A DNA stretch of 64,000 nt from Roseicyclus sp. (GTDB lineage Bacteria; Pseudomonadota; Alphaproteobacteria; Rhodobacterales; Rhodobacteraceae): contig JAGYJU010000013.1 of assembly GCA_018401965.1 (NCBI GenBank), positions 88,490 through 152,489 on the forward strand. The letters are read 5' to 3'. Numbering within the stretch: the stretch's first letter is position 1; every line of letters begins with the position of its first letter. Below are positions 37,201 through 46,103 of the stretch, piece by piece. A program made the translations under genes and the position numbers. The notes beneath the pieces were generated by a model. That model was not told the origin of the DNA. It worked only from the letters and a program-made list of their open reading frames with translations, and did not search any database.

Positions 37201-38633
37201 TACTACAGTTGCGCTTTTAAGTTTCTTCTGATTCAATCTCACCGAACGGCTTGGGGTTGGGATCATGGCGGTATCGGATTGGGCAGCGTCGCTACAAGAT
37301 TGGCGAGAAGCGTTGGATGAGTTGAAGGAGTATGTTTGGCCTGCATTCAAAAGGTTGGAGCAGCGCGCCTCAGCCGGCGCATTCATCGATGGCCTGCTGT
37401 CGGGGGTAGAGCGAAAGACGGGCTGGATGCTTGCCGAAGAGGCCGGTATGGCTCGGCCGTATCGGATCCAATCTCTGCTTGGCAGGTCTTCATGGTCGGC
37501 CGATGCTCTGTGCGATGTTGTTCGTCGCTATGCAGTCGAAGCTCTTGGCGACCCGGATGGAGTTCTGGTCGTGGATGAGACGGGTTTTCTTAAGAAAGGG
37601 GTGCATTCTGTCGGTGTGGCGCGTCAGTACTCCGGCACGGCGGGGCGTGTCGAAAACAGCCAGATCGGGGTGTTTTCCAGCTATGCCAGCCGCTGGGGTC
37701 ATGCCTTGATCGACCGGCGACTTTACTTACCGAAAGTCTGGGCCAATGACCCGGAGCGTCGAAGAAGGGCCAGTGTGCCGGAGGATGTCGCCTTTGCGAC
37801 GAAGCCCGCCATAGCCACCGAGATGGTGGCGAAACTTCTGGATGAGGGTCTCCCCTGCGCTTTCGTTCTGGCTGACGCAGTCTATGGCTCGGATGCACGG
37901 TTCCGCCGGATGCTGGAGGCGCGCGGTCAGGCCTATGTTTTGGCGGTGCGATCAAACCACACGCTGCGAATATTCGAAGATTTGCAGCTCACACAGACTG
38001 ATCCCGAGACCATGATTGCGGGCCTGCCACACGATGCATGGCACGCGCTGAGCGCAGGCGAGGGCGCCAAGGGGCAGCGGCTGTATGACTGGGCCCGCGT
38101 GCCATTGTCACATACGTCCGAGGTGGGGTTTTCCCGCTGGGTGCTTGCGCGTCGGAGCCTGCGCGACCCAGATAAGCAGACCTATTATTTCGTCTACGCC
38201 CGATCCGAAATTAGCCTTGCCGAGATGGCCGCTGCCGCCGGTCTGCGTTGGACAATCGAGGAATGTTTCCTGCGGGCCAAGGACGACCTGGGCCTTGATC
38301 ACTGTGAGGCGCGCTCATGGCATGGGTGGCACCGCCACATGAGCCTTGTCATGACAGCCGCGGCGTTTCTTGCGCGCCTTGCTGCCGAACAGCGTCGCAC
38401 GGCATTCAGCAAACCGAACAAAACGAGTCCGAGCCTCAAACCGGCTTGAACATGCTGACCCGCCTCGAGGCAACTCTCACCACGCCCGAACTCCGCCGTC
38501 TAATCGCACGCCTCATCTTGAAGCCAACCCTCACCACCAGCGCCATTTGGGACTGGTCACGATGGCGACGCGAGCATCAAATCGCCGCTGCCAGAGCACA
38601 TCGCAAAATACGCATTAAATTACAACTGTAGTA
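37201..38633 (+). mobile_element. IS701-family element inserted in tRNA-Ser(UGA)
   Basis: 1433 bases. The terminal inverted repeats TACTACAGTTG (37201-37211) and CAACTGTAGTA (38623-38633) match perfectly for 11 bp. The element is flanked by the 4-bp direct repeat GTAG (37197-37200 and 38634-38637), as expected for IS701-type transposition. The only cargo is the transposase. Its clean ends imply a recent insertion. Confidence 0.93.
37265..38449 (+). CDS. IS701-family transposase (C-terminus probably frameshifted)
   Basis: 394 residues as read. The family blocks are GVLVVDETGFLKKGVHSVGVARQYSG, LADAVYGSDARFRR and LRWTIEECFLRAKDDLGLDHCE, giving the D-D-E triad. The expected IS701 tail (TPELRRLIARLIL, then WDWSRWRREHQIAAARAHR) follows in another frame up to 38631. 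The switch fits one lost A in AAAA at 38420-38423. The triad lies before the break, so activity is not excluded, and a programmed slip on the A run is conceivable. Confidence 0.88.
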   Translation: MAVSDWAASLQDWREALDELKEYVWPAFKRLEQRASAGAFIDGLLSGVERKTGWMLAEEAGMARPYRIQSLLGRSSWSADALCDVVRRYAVEALGDPDGVLVVDETGFLKKGVHSVGVARQYSGTAGRVENSQIGVFSSYASRWGHALIDRRLYLPKVWANDPERRRRASVPEDVAFATKPAIATEMVAKLLDEGLPCAFVLADAVYGSDARFRRMLEARGQAYVLAVRSNHTLRIFEDLQLTQTDPETMIAGLPHDAWHALSAGEGAKGQRLYDWARVPLSHTSEVGFSRWVLARRSLRDPDKQTYYFVYARSEISLAEMAAAAGLRWTIEECFLRAKDDLGLDHCEARSWHGWHRHMSLVMTAAAFLARLAAEQRRTAFSKPNKTSPSLKPA

Positions 38634-38637
38634 GTAG

Positions 38638-38678
38638 GTGAACGCCTACCGTGGGTTCGAATCCCACCGCTTCCGCCA
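38638..38678 (+). tRNA. tRNA-Ser(UGA), 3' half
   Basis: Bases 50-90 of the split tRNA: the rest of the variable arm (GTGAACGCCTAC pairing with the GTAG of the 5' half), T-arm GTGGG-TTCGAAT-CCCAC, acceptor strand CGCTTCC and GCCA. The preceding GTAG (38634-38637) is the target-site copy. Confidence 0.92.
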
Positions 38679-38815
38679 ATGTATTTCAATCCGCAAAAAT
38701 AAACCTTTTTTACAGATGGTTGTGCGTTTATTTGGCGAAAGCTCCACAATCTCCACCTTGAATCCGCCCCATTTTGCTACACATTTTACTACGAAAGTAG
38801 GAGGGGTTGGGGGCT

Positions 38816-39017
38816 GTGATTCGGATTACGTTGCGGGGGAAGACTTGGCACTTGCGTCGTCGGGTGCATATTCCGGCTCGGCGCTGTGGAGCCACGGCAT
38901 GAGGTCTTGGTGTCGCTGAAGACCGACTCGCGCCAGCTCGCAGAGCAAAAGGCGCCGGCGGTGTGGGATAGCTTTATCGCGGGCTGGGAAGCGCACGGAG
39001 GGCACCGGGCCCAATGA
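38816..39017 (+). pseudogene. Tyrosine-type integrase, N-terminal remnant
   Basis: A GTG start at 38816 has AGGAGGGG upstream. It opens IRITLRGKTWHLRRRVHIPARR in one frame. After a shift near 38885 it continues VEPRHEVLVSLKTDSRQLAEQKAPAVW then DSFIAGWEAHGG, ending at a TGA. This is the N-terminal, arm-binding part typical of Rhodobacterales site-specific integrases. The catalytic domain is absent. Its place, 138 bases beyond the tRNA-Ser 3' end and pointing away from it, is the standard layout of an element integrated in a tRNA. Of the 367 bases between the tRNA and the bactofilin gene, the rest shows nothing else. Confidence 0.6.
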
Positions 39018-39045
39018 CAGGATAACGTTCGGGCTCAGAATGCAA

Positions 39046-39450
39046 CTATTTCAGCGGCCGGTTAGAGCTTGAATAGAGCTTGAACTGTTCTGCGCTGAGC
39101 CGCTTGTACTCGCCATCGACCTGCGCGCCCGAGGCGACCTCAAGTGTCTCATAGGCGAAGTTCGCCTTCACGCGGGCGCCATTCTTGATGCTGACGTTCA
39201 GCGCCGTGGTAGCACCCTGTAATTCGCCCTCTATGGTGACCGTACGCGCACGGACCCGTCCGTGGACACGTGCGGTGGAGGTGAGCACAACCGCGTCCGC
39301 AGTTAGGTCGCCAGTAATCTGCCCGCCAAACTCAAGGATCCCTTGAGAGACTATGTTACCCTCGATAACGATGTCGTCCGCGATCACAGAGCGCTTCCGG
39401 TCGACCGCGGCGGTCGTTTGGGGAGTCTCGTTGGGCTTTGAATTGAACAT
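39046..39450 (-). CDS. Bactofilin-family protein
   Basis: 134 residues. The right-handed beta-helix core shows as regular Gly/Val-spaced strands: SVIADDIVIEGNIVSQGILEFGGQITGDLTADAVVL, then TARVHGRVRARTVTIEGELQG. It has short polar tails at both ends, as in bactofilins. These self-assemble into membrane-associated filaments that help locate cell-wall and polysaccharide enzymes. It is transcribed toward the integrase remnant and lies next to a surface-polysaccharide locus, which fits that role. The start is ATG 39450. Confidence 0.88.
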   Translation of the reverse strand: MFNSKPNETPQTTAAVDRKRSVIADDIVIEGNIVSQGILEFGGQITGDLTADAVVLTSTARVHGRVRARTVTIEGELQGATTALNVSIKNGARVKANFAYETLEVASGAQVDGEYKRLSAEQFKLYSSSNRPLK

Positions 39451-39589
39451 GCGCGTCGTCCTTATAGCAGCGCGCAGCAGGTATGCGACTCCGGACGGCT
39501 AGGTCAAGCAGCATCGCCTGCAAGGCATGCCAAAAGATTAGTTTCGATACTTCTTGGCCGTGCTCCGAGATGACTGTGGCTGGAACGGG

Positions 39590-39745
39590 CCATCATCATC
39601 GGGCATTGTGTTTCAATATCGCCCTAGCCGCAGTGGCGAGTATGCGGCGGAGGTTCTCAACGGGTTTAATGGAACCTGCGTATTCCAGAGGGTCCGGCAC
39701 CATCCAAGTCGATGCGTATGGGGGCTATACCGTTTTGGGAACGTC
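39590..39745 (+). pseudogene. IS66 TnpC fragment, heavily decayed
   Basis: Two short readings in different frames match the middle of IS66 transposases: VFQYRPSRSGEYAAEVLNGF then IQVDAYGGYTVLG. The second is the conserved strand with the catalytic Asp. The remainder of 39451-40001 has no readable gene. It includes a perfect hairpin GGGACCG/CGGTCCC near 39819-39835. Confidence 0.45.
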
Positions 39746-40001
39746 GACACCGCCTTGGACCGCCACTCCGTCACCTTGCAAGCGTCATCCTCCATCCGGG
39801 CACGCGGCACGCAAGGGACCGTCTCGGTCCCGAAGGTGCCGGTGAGCTGCCGTTCGCGGTGCCCGTGGCGATAGCATTTCGACGCTCCGTCGCTACGGCC
39901 GTAGGGAAGGCGTCCCCGAGAAAGCCGGCGAGCTCCTCTTCGAATATCCGCGGTACTCGCCGCAAGCTTACGACGCGATCAGACCACACGTGCCTACAGC
40001 C

Positions 40002-40958
40002 CTACAGCCGGGTATCGGCCGCACGAGCGAGAAACCAGCGATAGGTCTTTTCGATCCCGTCGCTAAGGTCGATGCCCGCCTCCCAGCCCATGTCCCGCAG
40101 CCGCGAGACATCCATCAGCTTGCGCGGGGTGCCGTCGGGCTTGCTCGTGTCACAGCGGATGTCGCCCCTGAACCCAGTCACCTTTGCCACCATTTGCGCC
40201 AGTTCTAGAATGCTAATATCCGTGCCGGTGCCAACATTGATATGGCTGAGCATCGGTGACGTATTCGCGTCGTAGGTCGCCCGGTCGAGGTCCATCACGA
40301 AGAGGGAGGCCGCGGCCATGTCGTCGACATGCAGGAACTCGCGCCGCGGGGTCCCGGTGCCCCAGATCACCACCTCAGGCCGCCCCTCCGTCGCTGCCTC
40401 ATGGAAACGATGGATCAAGGCGGGCAGGACATGGCTGTTTTCTGGGTGAAAATTGTCGCCTGGCCCGTAAAGGTTCGTAGGCATCACGCTGCGGTAATCG
40501 GTGCCATACTGCCGGTTGTAGCTCTCGCAGAGCTTGATGCCCGCTATTTTGGCGATGGCATAGGGCTCGTTCGTCGCCTCGAGCGTACCGGTCAGGAGCG
40601 CATCCTCCCGCATGGGCTGGGTCGCGTTGCGGGGGTAGATACAGGAAGAGCCGAGGAAGAGGAGGCGCTTGACACCCGCAGCCCAGGCCTCGTGGATCAC
40701 GTTGAGCTCGATAGCGAGGTTGTCGCGGATGAATTCGGCCGGGTAGCTGTTGTTGGCGAGAATGCCGCCCACTCTTGCCGCGGCGAGGATCACGGCCACG
40801 GGCCGCTCGGCCGCCATGAAGGCGCGGACGGCAGTCTGGTCGGTAAGATCGAGCTCGGCGCGGGTGCGGGTGACGGTCTTTTCGCCCTGCGCCTGCAGCT
40901 GACGGAGGATGGCGCCGCCAACCATGCCACGATGGCCTGCGACAAAGATCTTGCCCAT
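40002..40958 (-). CDS. fcl: GDP-L-fucose synthase
   Basis: 318 residues. Extended SDR with GHRGMVG at 8-14 (NADP loop), [22 protein letters not shown] and the catalytic YAIAKIAG. The C-terminal [14 protein letters not shown] and [13 protein letters not shown] are typical. It epimerises and reduces GDP-4-keto-6-deoxymannose to GDP-fucose. It starts 9 bases after the gmd stop, the enzyme that supplies its substrate, so the locus makes a fucose-containing surface polymer. Confidence 0.95.
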   Translation of the reverse strand: MGKIFVAGHRGMVGGAILRQLQAQGEKTVTRTRAELDLTDQTAVRAFMAAERPVAVILAAARVGGILANNSYPAEFIRDNLAIELNVIHEAWAAGVKRLLFLGSSCIYPRNATQPMREDALLTGTLEATNEPYAIAKIAGIKLCESYNRQYGTDYRSVMPTNLYGPGDNFHPENSHVLPALIHRFHEAATEGRPEVVIWGTGTPRREFLHVDDMAAASLFVMDLDRATYDANTSPMLSHINVGTGTDISILELAQMVAKVTGFRGDIRCDTSKPDGTPRKLMDVSRLRDMGWEAGIDLSDGIEKTYRWFLARAADTRL

Positions 40959-40967
40959 GGGCCGGCC

Positions 40968-42089
40968 CTACCCTTCCACCGCGACGGGCAGGCCGTAGCC
41001 ATGCGACCGTAGGAAGGCGTGCCGCTCAGCCGTCTTCAGGTCCTCGGCCACCATTTCGGCGCACATCTCCCGGGCAATGATCTCGGGCTCCCAGCCGAGC
41101 TTTGCCTTGGCTTTGGCAGGGTCGCCGAGCAACGTATCGACCTCGGAGGGGCGGAAGTATTTCGGGTCGATGCGAACGACGACATCGCCCGGCTTGACCG
41201 CCGGGGCCTTGTCGCCCTTGACCACGCTGATGCGGGCCAGCTCGTTCACACCCTCCCCCTCGAAGGACAGCGTGATGCCCAGATCGGCAGCGGCCCATGT
41301 GATGAACTCGCGTACGGAATACTGGTTGCCGGTGGCGATCACAAAATCCTCAGGCGCGTCCTGCTGCAGCATCATCCACTGCATGCGGACGTAATCCTTG
41401 GCATGGCCCCAGTCGCGCAGCGCGTCGATGTTGCCCATGTAGAGGCAGGGCTCGAGGCCTTGCGCGATGTTTGCAAGGCCACGCGTGATCTTGCGGGTCA
41501 CGAATGTCTCGCCTCGGCGGGGGCTCTCGTGGTTGAAGAGGATACCATTGCAGGCATACATCCCATAGGCTTCTCGATAGTTCACCGTGATCCAGTAGGC
41601 GTACATCTTGGCGACCGCATAGGGTGAGCGCGGGTGGAAAGGCGTCATCTCTGTCTGCGGGATCTCTTGGACAAGACCATAGAGCTCGGAGGTCGAGGCC
41701 TGGTAGAAGCGTGTCGTTTTGTCGAGACCGAGGAAGCGGATGGCTTCTAGCAGGCGAAGGGTGCCGATGGCGTCGACGTCGGCGGTGTATTCGGGCGCCT
41801 CGAAGCTGACGGCGACATGTGACTGGGCGCCGAGGTTGTAGACCTCATCAGGGCGCACCTCGGCGAGGATGCGAGTCAGGTTCAAGGTGTCGGTGAGATC
41901 GCCGTAATGGAGCTTGAGCTTCGGGTTCGGCTGGTGGGGATCCTCGTAGATGTGGTCGATCCGCTGCGTATTGAAAAGCGAGGCCCGACGCTTGACGCCG
42001 TGGACCTCGTAGCCCTTCTCCAACAGGAATTCCGCGAGGTAGGAGCCGTCCTGGCCGGTGATGCCGGTGATGAGTGCGCGTTTGGTCAT
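40968..42089 (-). CDS. gmd: GDP-mannose 4,6-dehydratase
   Basis: 373 residues, normal length. The NADP motif is [14 protein letters not shown] at 8-21, with [19 protein letters not shown] active-site region and [20 protein letters not shown] (Tyr-x3-Lys). It catalyses GDP-mannose to GDP-4-keto-6-deoxymannose. The start overlaps the glycosyltransferase stop by 4 bases. With fcl it forms the complete two-step GDP-fucose branch. Confidence 0.96.
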   Translation of the reverse strand: MTKRALITGITGQDGSYLAEFLLEKGYEVHGVKRRASLFNTQRIDHIYEDPHQPNPKLKLHYGDLTDTLNLTRILAEVRPDEVYNLGAQSHVAVSFEAPEYTADVDAIGTLRLLEAIRFLGLDKTTRFYQASTSELYGLVQEIPQTEMTPFHPRSPYAVAKMYAYWITVNYREAYGMYACNGILFNHESPRRGETFVTRKITRGLANIAQGLEPCLYMGNIDALRDWGHAKDYVRMQWMMLQQDAPEDFVIATGNQYSVREFITWAAADLGITLSFEGEGVNELARISVVKGDKAPAVKPGDVVVRIDPKYFRPSEVDTLLGDPAKAKAKLGWEPEIIAREMCAEMVAEDLKTAERHAFLRSHGYGLPVAVEG

Positions 42090-42847
42090 GCCCTCGTCTC
42101 GTCCTTCTGAATAAATTGGCTGATCTTGCTAAAATTCTTCGCGAGAAGCGTGCCCACGCCCCCTACCCCATGACGGCGCATGGCGCGATAGTCCTCGCTG
42201 CTTTTCTTCAGAATGTGGCCAAGTGAGCGGTTGCTTTCGCCGCCGACCCGCATGCGAACCATGACCTCGGGGATATAGGCGAGGCGGATTTGCCCCTTCA
42301 CGAGCCATCGCAGCATCGCCTCATAGTCTGCGGCTATGCGAAACTCGGTGTCGTAGGCGCCCCAGCGGTCGAATACCTCGCGCCGAAGATAGAGGGTCGG
42401 GTGCGGCGGCATCCAGCCGCGGCGGAGGCGATCGGGGTGATAGGGGGCGGATTTCCAGTAACGGACGACGCGAGGGGGGTCGGCGGCGGCGATATAGACG
42501 AGATCGCCGTAGACGCCGTCAACCTGACGGTCAACCATGGTTTCGGCGACGCGATCGAGGACGGTGTCGGAGGCGTAAAGGTCATCGGAATGCATTAGGC
42601 CGACGACATCGCCCGTTGCCCGCGCGATGCCGCGGTTTATACCATCATAGATTCCATGGTCCTGAGTACTTTCGACATGCATGATGGGCGTGGCGAGGTC
42701 GGCAAGAACATCGAGCGTGCCGTCCTTCGACCCGCCATCCTGCACGACATGCTCGATCTCGGGATGGGTCTGACTCCGGACGCTCAGCACCGCGTCCGAT
42801 ACGGTGTCCCGGCGGTTGTAGACCGCGGTCACGACGGAAATCTTCAT
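42086..42847 (-). CDS. Family 2 glycosyltransferase
   Basis: 253 residues. GT-A fold: [21 protein letters not shown] at the N-terminus, [15 protein letters not shown], and the DxD-equivalent HSDD in [16 protein letters not shown], followed by [23 protein letters not shown] (here [14 protein letters not shown]). WcaA/WcaE-like enzymes of this type add a sugar to a lipid-linked repeat unit. It is the first gene of the leftward GT-gmd-fcl operon, so fucosyl transfer is plausible but unproven. Confidence 0.85.
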   Translation of the reverse strand: MKISVVTAVYNRRDTVSDAVLSVRSQTHPEIEHVVQDGGSKDGTLDVLADLATPIMHVESTQDHGIYDGINRGIARATGDVVGLMHSDDLYASDTVLDRVAETMVDRQVDGVYGDLVYIAAADPPRVVRYWKSAPYHPDRLRRGWMPPHPTLYLRREVFDRWGAYDTEFRIAADYEAMLRWLVKGQIRLAYIPEVMVRMRVGGESNRSLGHILKKSSEDYRAMRRHGVGGVGTLLAKNFSKISQFIQKDETRA

Positions 42848-42875
42848 AACGAATGCCCTACCTGAATGCCTCTAT

Positions 42876-43143
42876 TAGGAGCCCGGCATGCCGACCCCCG
42901 AGCGACCGGTCACGCGATAGGCGACAAGACCGATCCACTCCTTTAACGCGATGTTAAGGATGCGGAGGCATTCCGCAAGGTCCCACCCAACATCTTCGCC
43001 GCCGAGGCCCCGGTAATCCTAATCGACCGGATAGGCGACGTTCCCGCACCAACCCGCCCTGAAGAAGATGCCCATCGCACGCGGCATGTGGAAGGTTGAT
43101 GTGACGATGACCCGAGCCCTTCGCCCGGATCGCCGACAAGCGC
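42876..43143 (-). pseudogene. YdcF/ElyC-family (DUF218) protein, C-terminal remnant
   Basis: The reading [18 protein letters not shown], then NVAYPVD, is followed by an in-frame TAG (43019-43021) and continues [38 protein letters not shown] to a TAA. This is the C-terminal half of a DUF218 membrane-associated protein. The N-terminal half is lost at the junction with the IS3 relic. DUF218 proteins are linked to envelope polysaccharides, which fits the locus. Confidence 0.6.
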
Positions 43144-43145
43144 GA

Positions 43146-43493
43146 GGGGGGTGCTGTGCCTTGCGGTGGCGCAAAACACTCGCGCGAGATAAAGACAGCG
43201 CGGAGCAAACAGCAGAGGTCAAACCGCGGCCAGCAGGCAAAGCAATGGCGGCGGCCATCATGATTTGCCGCTGCGCTCTTGCGTCTGCTCCATCTCGTCC
43301 AGAAGTGCCGCCACTTTTTTTGGATTGTGATGATGGCTTCCGCCTGATCCAGACGACGGCGACGCCGCAACGCCGCAACTTCACGGTTGGCCTTGGCCAG
43401 CTCACCTTGCAATGGATTGGCAGGTGCCTTTTGTGGACCACGGTGACGTGGCTGCAATGCACCCAATGTGCCTGCCGCCCGCGCCCGCCGCTG
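43146..43493 (-). pseudogene. IS3-element relic (orfA end / orfB start)
   Basis: Closely matches 34905-35245 of the complete IS3-type element. It shares [22 protein letters not shown] and [14 protein letters not shown] in the orfA part and the opening of orfB, with a 6-base insertion and small deletions. No ends are preserved. It truncates the DUF218 gene. Confidence 0.75.
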
Positions 43494-43558
43494 CCTGCAT
43501 CTTCGGGAACCGCCAGACCCGACCGTCAAGGTCGATCTGCGGCCAGCTTCACGTTTAT

Positions 43559-43620
43559 TTATACCCTATTCGGCATGAATTGACTTTATACCCAATCGGG
43601 GATAAACGCCTATTATCCCC
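43559..43620 (+). promoter_or_regulatory. hipBA operator array
   Basis: A perfect inverted repeat GGGGATAA-N7-TTATCCCC lies at 43598-43620. TTATACCC half-sites precede it at 43586-43593 and 43559-43566. HipB repressors recognise TATCC...GGATA palindromes, so this is very probably the autoregulatory operator. A TTGACT box lies at 43580-43585. Confidence 0.7.
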
Positions 43621-43633
43621 ACTGGAGGATAAG

Positions 43634-43909
43634 ATGGCCGAGATCGACGACACCTTCCCCGAGTCAACGGTACGCAGCGTGGCGGACATCGGACACGCGC
43701 TGCTCAGGGCGCGGCGCCACATGGGCCTGACCCAGGCGGAGGTCGGCGCCCGGGTGCGCATGAAGCAGGGGACGATCTCGAACCTCGAGAACGGTAGCCC
43801 CGGGACGACCCTGCGCACCCTGACCCTCGTCCTGTCGGCCCTCAATCTGGAGATCGTCGTTAGACGAAGGCGGAAAGCGAACATGGAGGATTGGGGGGTG
43901 GAGCCTTGA
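43634..43909 (+). CDS. hipB: HipB-type antitoxin (Xre helix-turn-helix)
   Basis: 91 residues from ATG 43634, with GGAGGAT upstream. It has one Xre HTH at about 20-75: GHALLRARRHMGLTQAEVGARVRMKQGTISNLENG, then LRTLTLVLSALNLEIVVRRR. HipB neutralises the HipA kinase and, with it, represses its own promoter through the palindromes just upstream. The hipA start overlaps this stop. Confidence 0.9.
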   Translation: MAEIDDTFPESTVRSVADIGHALLRARRHMGLTQAEVGARVRMKQGTISNLENGSPGTTLRTLTLVLSALNLEIVVRRRRKANMEDWGVEP

Positions 43910-45225
43910 GACGGGACTCGAGAGCGCCCCTCGACGTTTTCATAAACGCTAGCCGGATCGGACAGCTGGCCAGGTCATCTGCGGGTGTCCTGAGCTTCAG
44001 CTACGCGGATGACTGGCTGTCCATGACCGGCGCTGGACCGGTCTCCCTGTCCATGCCCACCTCGAAACGGGTCTGGTCGGGGGATCCGGTCCTGTACGTT
44101 TTCGAGAACCTGCTCCCGGACAACCTGCAGATTCGGGAACGGATCGCCACGAGACGCAGCGCCTTCGGGAGTGACGCGTTCAGCCTCCTCTCGGCCGTTG
44201 GTCGGGACTGCGTGGGCGCCTTGCAGTTCCTCCCGGAGGGGGAGCGGCCCGACCCGCTCGCATCCATCTCTGGCCGGGAGGTGTCCGACGGGGATATCGC
44301 GGCCCTGCTGCGTGATCTCGGCTCCGCGCCTCTCGGGATGGGGGACGACGACGAGTTCCGCATCTCGATCGCCGGCGCGCAGGAGAAAACGTCCCTGTTG
44401 TGTCGGGGCGGGAAGTGGCAGATCCCTTACGGGACCACCCCCACGACCCATATATTAAAAACCCCGATGCCGCTCCGGTCAGACGGGGTGGACCTGAGGC
44501 TGAGCTGCGAGAACGAGCATTTCTGCATGACCTTCCTCAGGGCGCTCGGCCTGCCGGCGGCGGAGACGAGCCTGATGAGCTTCGAGGACCAAAAGGCGAT
44601 CGTGATCAAGCGATTCGACCGGTTTCAGCGGGAGGACGGCGCCCTCTTCCGCCTTCATCAGGAGGACATCTGTCAGGCCCTGTCCGTACCCTCATCCATG
44701 AAGTATCAGAAGGACGGGGGCCCGGGGGTTATCAGGATCATGGATTTGCTCGCTGCGAGCGCCGAGAACGAGGCGGACCGGGAAACCTTCATGTCCGCCC
44801 TCCTGGTATACTGGCTTTTGGCGGCATCTGACGGGCACGCAAAGAACTTCAGCGTGTTCCTGTCGAGGACGGGCGCGTTCCGGATGACCCCGCTTTACGA
44901 CGTGATGTCGTTGCAGCCGGTGTTTGACGCCGGTCAGGTCCCGGAACGCAGACTGAGAGTCGCGATGTCGATCGGTCGTCGGAATCATTACGGGGTCCCG
45001 GAGATTACTCCGAGGCACTTCGCCGAAACGGCTGAGCTCTGTCGTTTCCCGGACCGCTCTCTGAGGTGCCTCCTCGACCGGGTCATAGACACCTCCGATG
45101 TGGCCCTCGATGAAGCCGCAAACGCGATGCCGGAACATTTTCCTGATCACCTCATCACCTCAATCTCTGAGGGCTTTCGCACAAGGCAGCACCTCCTTCG
45201 GCGGACTCTGAGGGGTGATCCTTAG
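43906..45225 (+). CDS. hipA: HipA-type serine/threonine kinase toxin
   Basis: 439 residues starting at TTG 43906 (GTGGAG upstream, TTGA overlap with hipB). The couple_hipA N-domain (VFINASRIGQLARSS, FENLLPDNLQIRERIA) is followed by the HipA kinase: IAGAQEKTSLLCRGGKW, then PTTHILKTPM, VIKRFDRFQRE, LHQEDICQAL, the catalytic loop SDGHAKNFSVFL and the metal loop PLYDVMS. All kinase motifs are present, so the toxin should be active. HipA phosphorylates glutamyl-tRNA synthetase in E. coli and causes dormancy. Confidence 0.92.
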   Translation: MRRDSRAPLDVFINASRIGQLARSSAGVLSFSYADDWLSMTGAGPVSLSMPTSKRVWSGDPVLYVFENLLPDNLQIRERIATRRSAFGSDAFSLLSAVGRDCVGALQFLPEGERPDPLASISGREVSDGDIAALLRDLGSAPLGMGDDDEFRISIAGAQEKTSLLCRGGKWQIPYGTTPTTHILKTPMPLRSDGVDLRLSCENEHFCMTFLRALGLPAAETSLMSFEDQKAIVIKRFDRFQREDGALFRLHQEDICQALSVPSSMKYQKDGGPGVIRIMDLLAASAENEADRETFMSALLVYWLLAASDGHAKNFSVFLSRTGAFRMTPLYDVMSLQPVFDAGQVPERRLRVAMSIGRRNHYGVPEITPRHFAETAELCRFPDRSLRCLLDRVIDTSDVALDEAANAMPEHFPDHLITSISEGFRTRQHLLRRTLRGDP

Positions 45226-45601
45226 CTCGACTTCCGTAATGGGGCGTTTTCTGTCAAGCGATTTTCCAGTCGATAAAACAATCACCTACGGTTTGGCGTG
45301 GTGACGACGCGAGGTGCGTTCGGCGCGGAGACCTCATATATTGGAGGGCCGGACGCACCGGATCTCTGGCCCGCCAACCGTTTGTTCGGTGTTGCCGCTC
45401 TGGGCTGCACGTTTGCGATTGCTCCAAAGGCTTCCCATACCGAGATGATGCTTCCGTCCGTAGTCAGCGCGGTGGCTGCCACATCATGCCTGGTCCAAAT
45501 GCAGGTCCCGAGTGCCTATCTTTGTAACGCGCTCGGACACTTGGTGTCCGGCAGCGAGTCGAGCTACGGCATCACGGGGACCGCGTCCCGGTTGGGGCCC
45601 T
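45224..45601 (+). repeat. 378-bp direct repeat, left copy
   Basis: About 98% identical to 50815-51192, with around six substitutions by eye. It begins immediately at the hipA stop with an end-like motif (ACTTCCGTAATGGGGCG, then GTCAAG). It contains the hairpin unit at 45451-45600. Not protein-coding as far as I can see. Confidence 0.9.
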
Positions 45602-46054
45602 CCATATTGGGGCGGGTGGTATCAAGAGATAATTTCACAAAAGCCTCGCCCCCGGCTGAGCTGTTGGCTGCGAGGGTGTCATTGATTAGCGGATCCGGCA
45701 GAGCGGGATCATTTCAGGAGAACCACGGCAAGGGGCGTTCAGCGCGAAGACATCCAGCTATCGTAGCGATGAACGCCCCGGAAAAGTAGCCGTGACTCCC
45801 CTGTATGCTGCAGAACTTTATTGTTTGGCCGTGTCTTCCGTGCATCAGCGTCACCGAAATCTCCCGCACCGGAATATGCTTCCATCCGTAGTCAGCACCG
45901 TGGCTGCCACACTATACCAAGTCCAAGAACGGTTCCCGCGTGCCTATCTCAGTGGCGCACTCAGATTATTATCTGGTGACCAGGTCCCACCCGGCATCAT
46001 CGGGGACCGCGTCCCGGTTTGGGACTTCGGTGAGCCAGCGCCGTCAGGCGCGGC
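45451..46054 (+). repeat. Hairpin repeat units A and B (diverged tandem pair)
   Basis: Unit A (45451-45600) and unit B (45879-46054) share the skeleton GTAGTCAGC...GTGGCTGCCACA...GTCCAA...GTGCCTATCT, then a hairpin, then GGCATCA, then GGGGACCGCGTCCCGG. The central hairpin stem differs between units yet still pairs (CGGACAC/GTGTCCG in A, CAGAT/ATCTG in B). B also ends in GCGCC-N4-GGCGC. The spacer 45601-45878 is a weaker version of the first part of the repeat. Confidence 0.75.
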
Positions 46055-46103
46055 CTATCTCTCCTTTTGCTTCAAATCTGATCTGCATGGATTGTGAGGT
46101 TGG

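Noticed and set aside
38420..38631. Programmed frameshift in the IS701 transposase
   Set aside because: The -1 geometry on AAAA would fit, but other homopolymers in this window show the same one-base loss in genes that never use frameshifting, so an error or mutation is the simpler reading.
45298..45789. A 163-codon frame inside the left direct repeat
   Set aside because: The aligned units carry stops and frame changes in the equivalent place, and conservation follows hairpin pairing rather than codons, so I treat it as non-coding.
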